This document shows positions 44,171 to 53,592 of a stretch of DNA of 64,000 bases, one piece after another. The stretch covers positions 91,397 to 155,396 of the forward strand of contig CAYOYB010000004.1 of the NCBI GenBank assembly GCA_964408085.1, read 5' to 3'. Below the pieces are notes generated by a model. That model was not told the DNA's origin and did no database searches. It was given only the letters and a program-made list of their open reading frames with translations. The position numbers were made by a program, and so were the translations under genes. The DNA is from CAJLIR01 sp964408085. GTDB taxonomy: Bacteria > Bacillota_I > Bacilli_A > RF39 > UBA660. Each line of letters opens with the position of its first letter. The stretch's first letter is position 1.

Positions 44171-45868
44171 ATGACAACAAAACAACCTATTACACATAAC
44201 TATATGGATAAAAATGAATTTCATAAAAATCTAATTTTAAATGATAAAATAAATAATGATGATGAATTTAATAAAAAATGTTCTGCCATGATTGATTCTA
44301 TTAACGAACTAGACCACTTCGATATCAATATGTTTTTTATCGCATTAAAAAGTTTTGATACTATAGATAATAATAATTTTAATGACTTATTTAAATTATA
44401 TGAAATATCAAAAAATAAAAAAATAAGCGCTCAAAAAAAAGAAGGATTTGCAAATTTTTTAGAATTACTAAACAATTTCAATAATTATACTAAAAACCAA
44501 GAGATATTAAAAAATATAATTACTAATTTTAATGACTTTATTCATCAAATTATTGATTACATAACAAAAGGTTATATATATATGCTTGATTCATATAATG
44601 AAAACATTTTTGTAAAAACAAGACTACCAATTATACGATTAATAAAATATTGTTTACAAAATAATTTATTTTCAACATATTTTAAGTTAGCTCAAAAAAT
44701 AGAACCTTGCATTATAAATATTTTTTTCGAAACTTATAAAACAGAAATAATAGACATAATAAATAAAAACAAAAATAATCCTAATGTTTTATATATAGTA
44801 ACAAACTTAGATGAAAATAATATAAATGAAATTTTTAAAATAAATCTCTTACCACTTTTAGAAAATGCTACAAATTATTTAATATTAAATTTAATTAGAA
44901 ACGATGTACCAAAAAAGTATATTATAAATGATTTTTTTATAAATGGATTTAAAAAATGCGAGTTTACTAAACAAATCGATATACTAGAATATTTAGAAGA
45001 TTTTGAATATCCACAAGAATTTATTAATAATCTTCACCATAAATTAAATAAGGAGTCTAAATGTCCTATTTCTGTTGAAAATACAATCGAAATATCAAAA
45101 TCAAAATTCGATAAAATTTGTCACATAATTGAACATTCTTCTTATTTTATTAAAAACAACATTCAAAATAGTGAACTTTGGAAATTAATAATTGCAATAT
45201 CAAATAACGAACCAATCAATCAAGTTCAGATTTCAAATTTATACGAAAAATTGGTACATCTATATAGCTTATGCTACAATCATGCAACTACTTCGATTAC
45301 AAATAATATTTATCCACTTAATACTTTACAAGAAAAAATTACCTATTTAGAAAATACTAAATTTAATATTTTTGCTATATGTTGCGATACAACAAATTGC
45401 CACACACCAGAAGATTTATTAAAAAATCAAAATTTTGCTTGGGGAAATATTTTAACAGAAAATAATTTTTCTCATCCTTATGATGAAGGTCATTTATTTG
45501 GTTTTTATACAAATATCACTCCCTCATCTATCGTACACATATTTCCAGCGGAACCTGTGTTACCAAATCTTTCTTGTAAATATAAAAAAGATATAACATG
45601 GTATAAACCTATTTTGCTAGATATTGATGATTTAAATTATACCACACTCAACAATGATACTTTTTCTAGTGTATTCATTAGAACTAAAACCCAAGATAAT
45701 CAGATTATTATTCCAAACTGCATTATATGCTTAGATGAGGTTGATAAAGATTCTTTAAATTTAGCACAAAAATTTAATCAAAAAATCTTAGTTTTGAAGA
45801 AAAATTCCAAAACAATTGAAAACAATGAAAGAGTTTCCTATCATGGTACTGGCGAAACAGAACAATAA
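44171..45868 (+). CDS. 565-aa Asn-rich protein, unknown
   Basis: A 565-residue cytoplasmic protein, strongly enriched in Asn, Ile and Lys, without membrane helices or signal peptide. Residues 1-380 look all-helical and repetitive. The C-terminal 170 residues (from ICCDTTNCHTPEDL) form a more ordered domain with IVHIFPAEPVLPNL, KPILLDIDDLNY and IIIPNCIICLDEVDKDSLN followed by LAQKFNQKILVLKK, a pattern of strands that could bind a ligand. A strong GAGGGGG site precedes the ATG. It opens a rightward cluster with two paralogous genes downstream. Confidence 0.85.
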   Translation: MTTKQPITHNYMDKNEFHKNLILNDKINNDDEFNKKCSAMIDSINELDHFDINMFFIALKSFDTIDNNNFNDLFKLYEISKNKKISAQKKEGFANFLELLNNFNNYTKNQEILKNIITNFNDFIHQIIDYITKGYIYMLDSYNENIFVKTRLPIIRLIKYCLQNNLFSTYFKLAQKIEPCIINIFFETYKTEIIDIINKNKNNPNVLYIVTNLDENNINEIFKINLLPLLENATNYLILNLIRNDVPKKYIINDFFINGFKKCEFTKQIDILEYLEDFEYPQEFINNLHHKLNKESKCPISVENTIEISKSKFDKICHIIEHSSYFIKNNIQNSELWKLIIAISNNEPINQVQISNLYEKLVHLYSLCYNHATTSITNNIYPLNTLQEKITYLENTKFNIFAICCDTTNCHTPEDLLKNQNFAWGNILTENNFSHPYDEGHLFGFYTNITPSSIVHIFPAEPVLPNLSCKYKKDITWYKPILLDIDDLNYTTLNNDTFSSVFIRTKTQDNQIIIPNCIICLDEVDKDSLNLAQKFNQKILVLKKNSKTIENNERVSYHGTGETEQ

Positions 45869-46062
45869 TTAAAAAAATATAATCAAGAATCTTTATTATT
45901 CTTTTAATAAATATTTAAAACAAAATTTTAACATACAAAGTAAATAATACTAAAAATTTGAGCACATTTTTTTAACATTAAAATACATAGAATTACAACA
46001 ATAAAGCATTGACAATAAGATATTTGAACATTATAATATACTAACAAGAAGGAAGGTATTTT

Positions 46063-46815
46063 ATGGGAATGATCATTGATGGTGGAGATTTAGAAACAAA
46101 AACATCTATGCCAAATTTATACAAAGCTATTTCACAAGCTATTATAAAAATATATTATGCCAGTCAAAATGAAATAAAATTTGATAAATATTTACAAGAC
46201 GCTATTAGAAGCTTAAGAAAAATTAATTTAATTGAAACAAGATCAAAAATAGAATTAAAAAGATACCATAGCACTCAATATCCTGCTTTTTTATGGCAAG
46301 AAAAAATTAAACAAAAATTACATTTTTTTGCTTCAATGATAGGTTTTATTGATGGATTTATTGATGATTATACTAGAAAGATAGAAATATTTTATTCAAA
46401 CTTCGATAATCAAATAAATGAAATAGATCAAATAAATGAAATACATGAATATAAAAATAAGCAAATGTATTTATTAGAAATCAGAAATAGCATATTACTA
46501 GACTTTACAAAAAAGAAAATAGATTTTGAGCCAACAATATTACAATCAACTTTAGAAACAATACCAGCGCATAAATCATTTTCTGAATTATATAATAATG
46601 CTATTGAAAATAAATATCAACTTAATTTGCAACAAGAATTAGTTAGTGCTTATAACATTGGATATAAAAGTGTTGGATATTATGAATTAAACGAAACATT
46701 AACTTTATATAAAGAATTAAGTGCTGAATTAGATGAATATGAGCAACTTAATCAAGATACACTAGAAAAAGAAAAAAACAGGAAATTCCTTAAATTTAAA
46801 AAAATAGGTAAATAA
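46063..46815 (+). CDS. 250-aa helical protein, paralogue A, unknown
   Basis: A 250-residue soluble protein. It shares with the gene at 47410 the pattern FDKYLQDAIRSLRKINLIET, RSKIELKRYHSTQYPA, LHFFASMIGFIDGFIDD, then TLETIPAHKSFSELY and SAYNIGYKSVGYYELNETLT. The shared order and length show a duplication followed by divergence. No catalytic motif is seen. An AAGGAAGG site precedes the ATG and a strong terminator follows. Confidence 0.85.
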   Translation: MGMIIDGGDLETKTSMPNLYKAISQAIIKIYYASQNEIKFDKYLQDAIRSLRKINLIETRSKIELKRYHSTQYPAFLWQEKIKQKLHFFASMIGFIDGFIDDYTRKIEIFYSNFDNQINEIDQINEIHEYKNKQMYLLEIRNSILLDFTKKKIDFEPTILQSTLETIPAHKSFSELYNNAIENKYQLNLQQELVSAYNIGYKSVGYYELNETLTLYKELSAELDEYEQLNQDTLEKEKNRKFLKFKKIGK

Positions 46816-46840
46816 TTATTAAAAACTAATTTTGACATAT

Positions 46841-46875
46841 AAAACCTCGTTTCTATATCCAAGAAACGAGGTTTT
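46841..46875. terminator. Bidirectional terminator
   Basis: AAAACCTCGTTTCT pairs perfectly with AGAAACGAGGTTTT around seven bases. It serves paralogue A on the plus strand and the 71-aa gene on the minus strand. Confidence 0.9.
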
Positions 46876-46901
46876 TATAATTTAAATTTAAATAGTCTTT
46901 C

Positions 46902-47117
46902 TCACCATCTCGCAATGTGATCTCTAGCGTAGACCAATGATTTACAAGCTCCATCATCATGCTTTTCACAAGCTTTTTGCAAATTAGAATTAATTTTTGC
47001 AATTGTTGATGCTTTAACAGGAATAAGTTTAGAACAAACCCCTTCTTCACTTTTAACTGGAATATCATCATCTAATTCATTCAAAGTTTTGTATTCTTCT
47101 TTTAAATCAACCATCAT
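46902..47117 (-). CDS. 71-aa protein with three cysteines, unknown
   Basis: A 71-residue frame (MMVDLKEEYKTLNELDDDIP... CEKHDDGACKSLVYARDHIA) convergent with paralogue A and ending before the shared terminator. Balanced composition, unlike an accidental frame, and the terminator support a gene; an overlapping frame in another register (46853-47071) is hydrophobic and lacks a ribosome site. Its own ribosome site is weak. Unknown. Confidence 0.5.
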   Translation of the reverse strand: MMVDLKEEYKTLNELDDDIPVKSEEGVCSKLIPVKASTIAKINSNLQKACEKHDDGACKSLVYARDHIARW

Positions 47118-47409
47118 ATTAGCCCACTAACTACATATAAAATATCATATTGTATAGTATCTTATCAATAATTTTGCTAATTTATCAGCAAATAGAAAAG
47201 TAAAAATATTAATTATAACAATTCTTGTTTTAAACAAAATCTTTACTTTCGTTCAATAAATAAAATATATACAATCAAATTATAACATACAAAATGGCAC
47301 AACTTCAATATATTCTTTTATTAACACTATAATAAAAAGTAATTACAATAAATTATTGACAAATAAACATTTAAAGACTATAATACCTAACAAAAAAAGG
47401 GGGATAATT

Positions 47410-48078
47410 ATGTCAATAAATATAGGTCTTGAAACTATTAATCCTACATTAAATGAATTTCAACAAGAAATACACAAAATGATTACAGAATATGAAAATA
47501 ACAATCCAACAATTAAATTCGATGAATATTTAAAATTATGTGCAACGAACTTAAAAAAATTAAATTTAATTTCAACAAGATTTCAAATCGAAGCTATTAA
47601 ATATGGACATACAGAAGAATATTCATGCAACCTAGAAAATAATATAAAGGAACAAAAATTACAATTTTTCTTAGCTATTATAGGTTTTATTGATGGTGTA
47701 ATAGAGAGTAATAACAAAAATAAAAATGCAAATGGAAATTATCAACAAGCAGATTTGCGAACCACTAGAAGTAGAGTAATAACTAACTTTAAAGAACTAT
47801 TCACTGAAAAAGAACCAACAGCATTATCAAGTATGTTAATAACAATACCAGCATATAATAATTTTTCTTCCCTATATCAATACTTTTCTAAAAATAGTTT
47901 ACCTCTGTCACTAATTAATTCATATAATATTGGCTATGAAAATAATCAATATAATCCAAAAGAAATATTTGAATTATATCAAGGTTTATATAGTGAAATG
48001 AATCATTGGGTAGAATCGCTTAGAATTATGTTGGAAGTTGAAAAAATTAAAATATTAAGCAATAAAAAAGTTCTATAA
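47410..48078 (+). CDS. 222-aa helical protein, paralogue B, unknown
   Basis: A 222-residue paralogue of 46063-46815: FDEYLKLCATNLKKLNLIST, LQFFLAIIGFIDGVI, LITIPAYNNFSSLY and NSYNIGYENNQYNPKEIFEL align in order. The ATG at 47410 is chosen because GGGGG lies six bases before it. A hairpin terminator overlaps its stop codon. Confidence 0.85.
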   Translation: MSINIGLETINPTLNEFQQEIHKMITEYENNNPTIKFDEYLKLCATNLKKLNLISTRFQIEAIKYGHTEEYSCNLENNIKEQKLQFFLAIIGFIDGVIESNNKNKNANGNYQQADLRTTRSRVITNFKELFTEKEPTALSSMLITIPAYNNFSSLYQYFSKNSLPLSLINSYNIGYENNQYNPKEIFELYQGLYSEMNHWVESLRIMLEVEKIKILSNKKVL

Positions 48079-48089
48079 GAACTTTTTTT
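48064..48089. terminator. Bidirectional terminator over stop codon of paralogue B
   Basis: AAAAAAGTTCT pairs with AGAACTTTTTT around three bases; the stem contains the stop region of the plus-strand gene and also lies just after the minus-strand YjjX-like gene. Confidence 0.75.
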
Positions 48090-48104
48090 GTATAAATTGT
48101 TTTT

Positions 48105-48644
48105 TTAATCCATATCACTCCACACATCACTGTTAATAAATTGTGTAAGTGCCATTATAAAAGCATCACGAGTTAAATCAATTCTTGTTATTTCATTTTT
48201 AGTTAAAAAACTAACTCCACCTTTGCCACTTCTTAAATCGTGCTGTTTAAATATTTCGTCCATTACTTTACCTAAATCAGTTGTTATAATATCATTAACA
48301 TACTTTTCAGGAACTGGATAACCAGCACTTGTACCAAAGCTTTCAAAACCATTTTTATCCTTAATGATAGCGACATTTATAATAACCCATTTACCTAATA
48401 AATTTGTAATACCTGATTCAATTCCTAAAAAATAATCTACATCAATATTATTTTCTAAAGCATATTTTATTAAATTATCAACCCTATTTTTTGCCCCATT
48501 ATAAATTTCATCATTTAATGGTTGATCACTAACATCAGAAGAGACATCTACACCTTCTATTTCGATATTATCATAGTATCTTTCTAAAGCTTGTTTTGCT
48601 CCTTCTATTTTAGCAAAATTTTTTGTTCCAATTAATACTTTCAT
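48105..48644 (-). CDS. yjjX: Inosine/xanthosine triphosphatase (YjjX/DUF84)
   Basis: A 179-residue DUF84-family NTPase. LIGTKNFAKIEGAKQALER, VDVSSDVSDQPLNDEIYNGA, FLGIESGI and KGGVSFLTKNEITRIDLTRD are the family blocks. It removes ITP/XTP (and possibly dITP) from the nucleotide pool. Followed ten bases upstream by the HTH-SDR gene. Confidence 0.93.
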   Translation of the reverse strand: MKVLIGTKNFAKIEGAKQALERYYDNIEIEGVDVSSDVSDQPLNDEIYNGAKNRVDNLIKYALENNIDVDYFLGIESGITNLLGKWVIINVAIIKDKNGFESFGTSAGYPVPEKYVNDIITTDLGKVMDEIFKQHDLRSGKGGVSFLTKNEITRIDLTRDAFIMALTQFINSDVWSDMD

Positions 48645-48654
48645 AGATACACCT

Positions 48655-50040
48655 CTAATTAATAATATCTTTTAATAATACTGCCATTGTTTGTAATTTG
48701 TTGAAGCATTCTTTAGCTTTTTTTATTTCTAATTTATTTAAAGTTACATAACCTCTAGAAGTTCCATCACTTGGTAAATCAACAAGTAATGCATAATCAT
48801 CTATCCCTATCCAACCATTTTTTATTATATCCAAAAGTTTAGGATTACTTTCTTTTAATTTTTCTAAATCAACATATTTACTAATTATTTTATTACTGGA
48901 TAAATATCTTTTTATATAAGGGTTTTCTTTAAATAAACTAGCATTTTCCCTATTAAATATAAAAATTCTTTCTATCTTAACACCACGATCAGCAGCATCA
49001 AAATTACTTTGAATAAATTTTCGCTCAGCTGGATCTTCATTCCATTCATTTTCCATCATTGTTGAAATAATCCACATTTTTGATCCTTTTTTCGTTTCTG
49101 AAAAATATTTATCTAATATTTTATAAAATTTTCCAGAATCTAATTCTTCAGTTCTAGATTGTGAATCCATTGATAGATATCCACCATCAGACACTAAAGA
49201 ACTACCATTAGTATATTTATGTCTTGTTAACATTAAATATATATCATCAGCAATTTCAAATGGTGAACCTAATCGTTTCATAGGTATTTGCTCGGATGCC
49301 TTATTAAAAGTATCATCGCTTTCCATAACTCCACCAATCCATCCAGCCATAACCGAATTTATTCTTACACCATACATTTCTGTAAAAATATTCGCAAACG
49401 TTTGAACTAAATTTACTTTAGCTGCTTGAGCAGATGCATATGCTGACGCACCAAATGAACCACGATATGCCTCAATACTATTAACCATTACAATACTTGA
49501 TTCATAATTCATCTTTTTAACAAGTTCTCTAACTAATAAATTAGCTGCGAATACATTTACACGATAACTATCCTCAAATTTATCATAATCAAAATCAAAC
49601 ATATCTTCTAAATTAAAATATATTTCCATAAACACAAAGCCATATATATCGCTATTTATTTCTTGAGTTGTACGCAATAAATTTTCTCTATCAAAATAAT
49701 CTACTTCTTTTAAAATAATATTATCATTAATCAAAACATCAGCAATTTTACTACCTTTTTGATATAACCCAATAATTTGATAGCCACCTGTTAAAAGCAA
49801 TTTGGATAATTCTTTTCCAATATCTGAATTAATACCAGCAATAACAACAACTTTTTGATCATTTTCTAATTTAGCATAAGAATTTCTTTTATCTATTGGT
49901 TTATGAGATTCTTTAGGAATAGACCAATATCTTCCATTCTTTAATGCACCAGGTATCCTATTCTCATTTAATAATTTGATAATTCTTCTTTCACTAATAT
50001 CCCACAATTCTGAAGCTTGTTTAACTGATAAATATTCCAT
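48655..50040 (-). CDS. HTH-SDR fusion protein
   Basis: About 461 residues. Residues 1-55 form an excisionase/MerR-like helix-turn-helix (YLSVKQASELWDISERRIIK to GRYWSIPKE), which binds DNA in stand-alone proteins. From about 66 to 290 runs an SDR fold: IAGINSDIGKELSKLLLTGG, VMVNSIEAYRGSFGASAYAS, SVMAGWIGG and GSSLVSDGGYL. The C-terminal 170 residues are not recognised (MWIISTMMENEWNEDPAE...). The ATG at 50040 follows GGTGAT well. A Rossmann enzyme joined to HTH suggests a redox-sensing regulator or DNA-tethered enzyme. Confidence 0.85.
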   Translation of the reverse strand: MEYLSVKQASELWDISERRIIKLLNENRIPGALKNGRYWSIPKESHKPIDKRNSYAKLENDQKVVVIAGINSDIGKELSKLLLTGGYQIIGLYQKGSKIADVLINDNIILKEVDYFDRENLLRTTQEINSDIYGFVFMEIYFNLEDMFDFDYDKFEDSYRVNVFAANLLVRELVKKMNYESSIVMVNSIEAYRGSFGASAYASAQAAKVNLVQTFANIFTEMYGVRINSVMAGWIGGVMESDDTFNKASEQIPMKRLGSPFEIADDIYLMLTRHKYTNGSSLVSDGGYLSMDSQSRTEELDSGKFYKILDKYFSETKKGSKMWIISTMMENEWNEDPAERKFIQSNFDAADRGVKIERIFIFNRENASLFKENPYIKRYLSSNKIISKYVDLEKLKESNPKLLDIIKNGWIGIDDYALLVDLPSDGTSRGYVTLNKLEIKKAKECFNKLQTMAVLLKDIIN

Positions 50041-50223
50041 TTCCAATCACCATTGTTATTTTATACTGAATTAAGAACAATGTCAATTTAAATTGAATAA
50101 TTATTTAATTTTAGTACAAAAACATAAAATAAATATATTTTTTTATTACTATTATTGCATCATTTATAATAAAATGATATAATCGTAAACATGTATGAAA
50201 AAATTTATAGAAAAGGTGAAGTT

Positions 50224-50889
50224 ATGAAACATCTAGATAATATACCTTTTAATACAGAAATTCTATATGAAGAGGGTTATAATTATAATGGTTTTAAGCA
50301 AAGATTATACTTTCAAAAAACATTTATGAAAGCAAATAATAAAAATCAATATTTCATTAAATCTTATATAATTAACAATAACTCTCTAATTTGTCAGGGA
50401 TATATTTATTTCTATTTAGACGACAATGCAAGAACAAGCAATTTTATTGGCATTTATGTTAAGCCAGAATACAGAAATTCTGGACTTGCTTCATTTTTAA
50501 TTGCCCATTGGATTCAATTCTGTTTAAATAATGGTTATAATTTCTTAGGGACTAATAAAAATCAAAGAAAGCCATTTCTATTATATTTATTAAAAACTTA
50601 TGGTTTTGAAATACTAGATAAAAGTTACTATACAACTTCAAGAAATATAATTAATATTTGTAAAAAAGATAATGACAATACTAAATACTTATTGTTTAAA
50701 AACCCATTTCAAGCTAAATCTTTTTTAAATAGTCCAATTGCAAAAGAAGATAACTATCAAGTTATTACAGATTTAATTGAAAAAGTATATTGTTTAGATA
50801 AAGTAATTTTATCAACTCCATATAATATGAATGATATGTCTAAAGCAGAACAAAAATGCGCTGTAGCAATTAAAAAATATCGTAACTAA
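50224..50889 (+). CDS. GNAT-family acetyltransferase
   Basis: About 221 residues. The GNAT core is FIGIYVKPEYRNSGLASFLI (motif A with the acetyl-CoA loop RNSGLA) followed by FLLYLLKTYGFEI. The C-terminal 80 residues are extra. The ATG at 50224 is preferred since AGGTG lies five bases before. Substrate not predictable. Confidence 0.85.
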   Translation: MKHLDNIPFNTEILYEEGYNYNGFKQRLYFQKTFMKANNKNQYFIKSYIINNNSLICQGYIYFYLDDNARTSNFIGIYVKPEYRNSGLASFLIAHWIQFCLNNGYNFLGTNKNQRKPFLLYLLKTYGFEILDKSYYTTSRNIINICKKDNDNTKYLLFKNPFQAKSFLNSPIAKEDNYQVITDLIEKVYCLDKVILSTPYNMNDMSKAEQKCAVAIKKYRN

Positions 50890-50890
50890 T

Positions 50891-50926
50891 AAACAAATTT
50901 AATATTCTAAATTTGTTTATTTTTTT
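50891..50926 (+). terminator. Terminator after the GNAT gene
   Basis: AAACAAATTTA pairs with TAAATTTGTTT around six bases, then a T run. Confidence 0.8.
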
Positions 50927-50930
50927 AAGC

Positions 50931-50953
50931 AAAAAAACACTTATAAAGTGTTT
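50931..50953 (-). terminator. Terminator after the SDR gene
   Basis: Leftward AAACACTT pairs with AAGTGTTT around three bases, then seven T. Confidence 0.75.
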
Positions 50954-51638
50954 AATAATTTTCAATATCTTTAATACCAAATTCAGGTATAATTACATCT
51001 TCTTCACAATTAATTATAAATTCTACTGCTTTAGCTACTTTTTCTACCTCTAATCCAGTTGATGTATCATAATCATTTCCAGCTTTTTTAAAAAGATTGG
51101 TTTGCATAAATCCAGGATAGAATCCTGTCACCTTAATTCCTTTTTTACTAATGGCTTTTTGAATTGAGCGATTAAAACCTCTCATTGCCCATTTAGAAGC
51201 ATTATAAACTACCGAGAAATCATCATTATCAAAACTTGATTGTGAACAAATATTTATAATTAATCCTTTACCTTGTTCATACATATTAGGTAATATTGCT
51301 TTTGTCATATAAATTGGTCCTTTTGTATTAACATCAATACAATTGCTAATTTGTTCGTAAGTATTTTCTGTTAAATCTCCTGCTAACCAAACCCCTGCAT
51401 TATTAATTAGAACATCAATATTCCCATGATTTTCAATAATTGTATTTATAGTTTTTTCAACTTCATTAAATTTAGTAATATCACATGCATAACATTCAGC
51501 ACTAGGTATTTCACTTGATATTTTTACAGCACTATCCAAATTTTTAGAAATAATTATAACATTATGGTCTTTACTTAATAATCCAGCAATAGCCTTGCCC
51601 AAGCCATCATTTCCACCTGTTATTATTATATTTTTCAT
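50952..51638 (-). CDS. Short-chain dehydrogenase/reductase
   Basis: A 228-residue SDR: ITGGNDGLGKAIAGLLSKD, ACDITKFNEVE, NNAGVWLAG, Ser in NICSQSSFD and YNASKWAMRG (Tyr/Lys). Last gene of a leftward operon with the Nudix-methyltransferase fusion and pnuC; it overlaps the pnuC stop by one base. Coupling with an NMN/riboside carrier hints at nicotinamide cofactor-linked chemistry, but the substrate is not known. Confidence 0.92.
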   Translation of the reverse strand: MKNIIITGGNDGLGKAIAGLLSKDHNVIIISKNLDSAVKISSEIPSAECYACDITKFNEVEKTINTIIENHGNIDVLINNAGVWLAGDLTENTYEQISNCIDVNTKGPIYMTKAILPNMYEQGKGLIINICSQSSFDNDDFSVVYNASKWAMRGFNRSIQKAISKKGIKVTGFYPGFMQTNLFKKAGNDYDTSTGLEVEKVAKAVEFIINCEEDVIIPEFGIKDIENY

Positions 51639-52303
51639 TACTCTTCCTCCTTAATTTTCTTTACATCTAAATGCCATTTAAATATTCCATAAATATTTAT
51701 TAGTAAGTAACCAATCGATACTAATAACATCATTATTGAACCTTCACCATCTTTGCAAACAATTACAATCCAAATTATTAAATCTATTATATTATTCACT
51801 AACCAAATCCACCAAGCTTCTTTAAATCTAAGAATCATTAGTATAACACCACATAAATTAATGCAATTGGAACTGGCATCCATAAATGCTAATTGTTGAT
51901 TAGGAATAAGACTTAATAAATATCCTAACATAAAACTACCTAATATACATGAAAAAGTTATTATAATAGAGTTTTTTAAAGTAAATTCACGTACTTTTAC
52001 ATTTTTATCTTCATCTAAATTTTTATCCCAAGTAACAAAACCTTTAAGCTGTAATGGAGAAAATATACATATATAAAAGAAAAAGATTCCAAATAAATTA
52101 TTTTTAAAAGATACATATCCCATCAATAAATAATTTATTAAGCCTAAAATATAATTAATTCTTTTTCCCTCACTTGCAAAATAAGAACATAAAAGTCCTG
52201 TAGCAAGTATTATTCCACCAATTAATAAATCGCCAGTAATAATTCCTGATATTATGGAAATTAAAACACAAATACAAGTAATTATTATATACTTTTTATT
52301 CAT
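51638..52303 (-). CDS. pnuC: PnuC-type nicotinamide riboside transporter
   Basis: A 221-residue membrane protein with seven or eight helices. The PnuC signatures are NYLLMGYVSFKNNLFGIFFF, QLAFMDASSNCINLCGVILM and KEAWWIWLVNNIIDLIIWI, in which the Trp/Asn residues bind nicotinamide riboside. It imports an NAD precursor by facilitated diffusion. It lies between the SDR and the Nudix-MTase fusion with overlaps or gaps of a few bases. Confidence 0.93.
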   Translation of the reverse strand: MNKKYIIITCICVLISIISGIITGDLLIGGIILATGLLCSYFASEGKRINYILGLINYLLMGYVSFKNNLFGIFFFYICIFSPLQLKGFVTWDKNLDEDKNVKVREFTLKNSIIITFSCILGSFMLGYLLSLIPNQQLAFMDASSNCINLCGVILMILRFKEAWWIWLVNNIIDLIIWIVIVCKDGEGSIMMLLVSIGYLLINIYGIFKWHLDVKKIKEEE

Positions 52304-52307
52304 ATAA

Positions 52308-53414
52308 TCACTTTTCTTTCTTAACTTTTACTTGATATAAAATTTTAGATTTTGAATATTCTTCCTCATCTCTAATCATAGATGTCTCCAAGGCTTCAAC
52401 TTCGCCAATAATCCCAAAATACTTATTAACATCAGCTTGATCAAAGAATCGTTTTGTATAGTCTCCCTCAAAATAAAAATTTTTTTCTAGTTGTTCACCC
52501 ACACCAGCACCAAAATTAAAATCATTTACAGAAGCGACTCTAGCTAATAAGATACCATCATTTTTTAAGATTCTTTTAATTTCATTCATAATATGTATCG
52601 TTGTTTCATTGTCAAAATAATGAAGCGACAAGTCTGCAATTATTAAAGAATAACTTTCATCAGCAAAAGGAAAGGGCTCTATCATATCTAAATATTGTGT
52701 TTTACTATTTGAAATATTTTTTTGAATGTTTTCTAATGCCTCAATTGAAAAATCACAAGATAATACTTTAAAATCTCTTTCAAGTAAATATAAAGTATCA
52801 GCTCCAATTCCACACCCTAAATCTAGTATTTCATAATTCTTATTTTTACTTAATATATCTTTATAATCATCTAACCAATTATCATAAGCTGGTAAGCCTA
52901 TTCTTTTTTTTGACCAATTATCCCACATTTTTACATAGCCAATATCACTATCAATTATTTCGCTTTTAATAATTTTATGATTATTATCAACAATTAATTT
53001 AATTTTAAAATTACCATATTGAAAATATTTTTTATATTCAGATTTTAAGATATCAATGCTAGGTAACTTTTTAGCTTGAGCTAACAAATTATTAATTTCT
53101 ATCCACATTGATTCATTTTTAATAAAACAAGAAGGAGAGCCATTAAAATTATTACATAAGAAAACATCTAAATCAAAAATCACTTCTGGATACTCAATAA
53201 TTAAATTACCCATATATCTTTGATTAATGATTTTAATTCCAGTTTCCTCTAAACATTCTCTAATAGAAGTGTCATAATTTTTTTCGCAATTTTCAAGCAT
53301 TCCACCTGGAATATCATAAAATCCATTATTTTTTTCAGTTAAATATTTAATAGCTAGTACTTTATCATTTTTAATTATAAAAGTTCTTACAGCTTTTCTT
53401 ATAGGTTTATTCAT
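52308..53414 (-). CDS. Nudix-methyltransferase fusion protein
   Basis: About 368 residues. The N-terminal Nudix domain has a perfect box, GGMLENCEKNYDTSIRECLE continuing ETGI (about 35-58 of the protein). From about 190 a class I SAM methyltransferase follows: EILDLGCGIGADTLYLLERD (motif I), PFPFADESYSLIIADLSLHY and LKNDGILLARV. The ATG at 53414 is preferred (GGTGAT just before it). The substrates of the two halves are unknown; an attached pnuC and SDR suggest nucleotide or NAD-derivative handling. A promoter-like element lies at 53428-53442. Confidence 0.88.
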   Translation of the reverse strand: MNKPIRKAVRTFIIKNDKVLAIKYLTEKNNGFYDIPGGMLENCEKNYDTSIRECLEETGIKIINQRYMGNLIIEYPEVIFDLDVFLCNNFNGSPSCFIKNESMWIEINNLLAQAKKLPSIDILKSEYKKYFQYGNFKIKLIVDNNHKIIKSEIIDSDIGYVKMWDNWSKKRIGLPAYDNWLDDYKDILSKNKNYEILDLGCGIGADTLYLLERDFKVLSCDFSIEALENIQKNISNSKTQYLDMIEPFPFADESYSLIIADLSLHYFDNETTIHIMNEIKRILKNDGILLARVASVNDFNFGAGVGEQLEKNFYFEGDYTKRFFDQADVNKYFGIIGEVEALETSMIRDEEEYSKSKILYQVKVKKEK

Positions 53415-53592
53415 ACTTATCACCCAATATAATTTTAACATATTTTATTCATTAATTAATAGTCATTTTAAGGTTATTATATTTTCAATATCTATAAATA
53501 AAATAGAAATATCAAAATCAACCTAATATAAAACTTAAAAATGAATTTTAGAGATATTACCTATTTTAATGTTTCCAACATATTTAATATTT

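Noticed and set aside
46853..47071. Second minus-strand frame of 72 codons overlapping the 71-aa gene
   Set aside because: Hydrophobic, unbalanced composition, no ribosome site, and it reads through the terminator hairpin.
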